Made by a program: the position numbers and the translations under genes. This document shows, one piece after another, positions 5,171 to 5,251 of a DNA stretch of 5,251 nucleotides. Position 1 is the stretch's first letter, and each line of letters begins with the position of its first letter. Under the pieces are notes generated by a model. The model saw only the letters and a program-made list of their open reading frames with translations. It searched no databases and had not been told where the DNA came from. This DNA is from Alphaproteobacteria bacterium. GTDB lineage: Bacteria > Pseudomonadota > Alphaproteobacteria > Micropepsales > Micropepsaceae. The stretch covers positions 1 to 5,251 of the forward strand of contig QKCS01000072.1 of assembly GCA_003246795.1 (NCBI GenBank), read 5' to 3'.

Positions 5171-5251
5171 ATGGGAACTGAGAACGCGCGTCTTCTTTTG
5201 GTTGCCTCCGCGGTGGCGCTGGTGCTGATCATTCCGATTCTCGGATCGCGA
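5171..5251 (+). CDS. Start of a membrane or exported protein (3' truncated by window)
   Basis: ATG at 5171 is preceded by the purine-rich AAGGGCGGAAA, with GGA 7 bases before the start. The 27 visible codons begin MGTENAR and continue into a hydrophobic stretch (LLLVASAVALVLIIPIL) ending GSR at the window edge. This is a signal anchor, a signal peptide or a first transmembrane helix. Too little is visible to name a family. It lies 95 bases after the kinase gene on the same strand, so it could belong to the same transcript or have its own promoter in the gap; no clear promoter was seen. Confidence 0.5.
   Translation, partial: MGTENARLLLVASAVALVLIIPILGSR

Noticed and set aside
4428..5232. Several antisense reading frames across the kinase gene
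   Set aside because: They mirror the GC-rich codon pattern of the kinase, give Arg/Ala/Ser-rich products without motifs, and overlap a gene with complete catalytic boxes.
1..5251. tRNA, rRNA, CRISPR array, insertion sequence, integrase or attachment site
   Set aside because: No cloverleaf-like sequence, regularly spaced repeats, transposase-like protein or matched terminal inverted repeats were seen on either strand.

Overview
The window looks like chromosomal DNA of a high-GC Gram-negative bacterium, most likely an alphaproteobacterium. The SecF sequence, the GC-rich third codon positions of the main genes and an envelope-stress type operon all fit this. The assignment rests on general resemblance, not on a database match.

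Layout. Positions 1-144 (+) hold the last 47 codons of a membrane protein that resembles the C-terminus of a cation-transporting P-type ATPase. Positions 145-1332 are different in character: base composition is more mixed and coding is sparse. This stretch contains one exported protein of unknown function (473-946, -) and a short membrane-like reading frame with no good start (1111-1299, -), which may be a gene remnant. The preprotein translocase subunit gene secF follows at 1333-2265 (-). Its usual partner secD is not beside it.

A divergent intergenic region (2266-2475) separates secF from a compact rightward operon of four genes. First is a 35-residue single-pass membrane protein (2476-2583), too short for ordinary gene calling but with an excellent ribosome binding site and codon bias. 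Second is a Spy/CpxP-like (LTXXQ) periplasmic protein with a His/Gly-rich N-terminus (2610-3113). Third is an OmpR-family response regulator (3127-3819), and fourth a HAMP-containing sensor histidine kinase (3822-5075). A hairpin lies just after the kinase gene. At 5171 another membrane or exported protein begins and runs off the window.

How it may work together. By analogy with CpxP-CpxA-CpxR, Spy and ZraP-ZraS-ZraR, the kinase probably senses an envelope condition (misfolded protein, metal or similar) and phosphorylates the regulator. The regulator would then control its own operon, including the periplasmic LTXXQ protein. The small membrane protein at the head of the operon is the least explained part and the best candidate for something undescribed: it could modulate the kinase or act as a stress-induced membrane peptide. 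The neighbouring secF is also an envelope gene, but it is transcribed away from the operon and need not be functionally linked.
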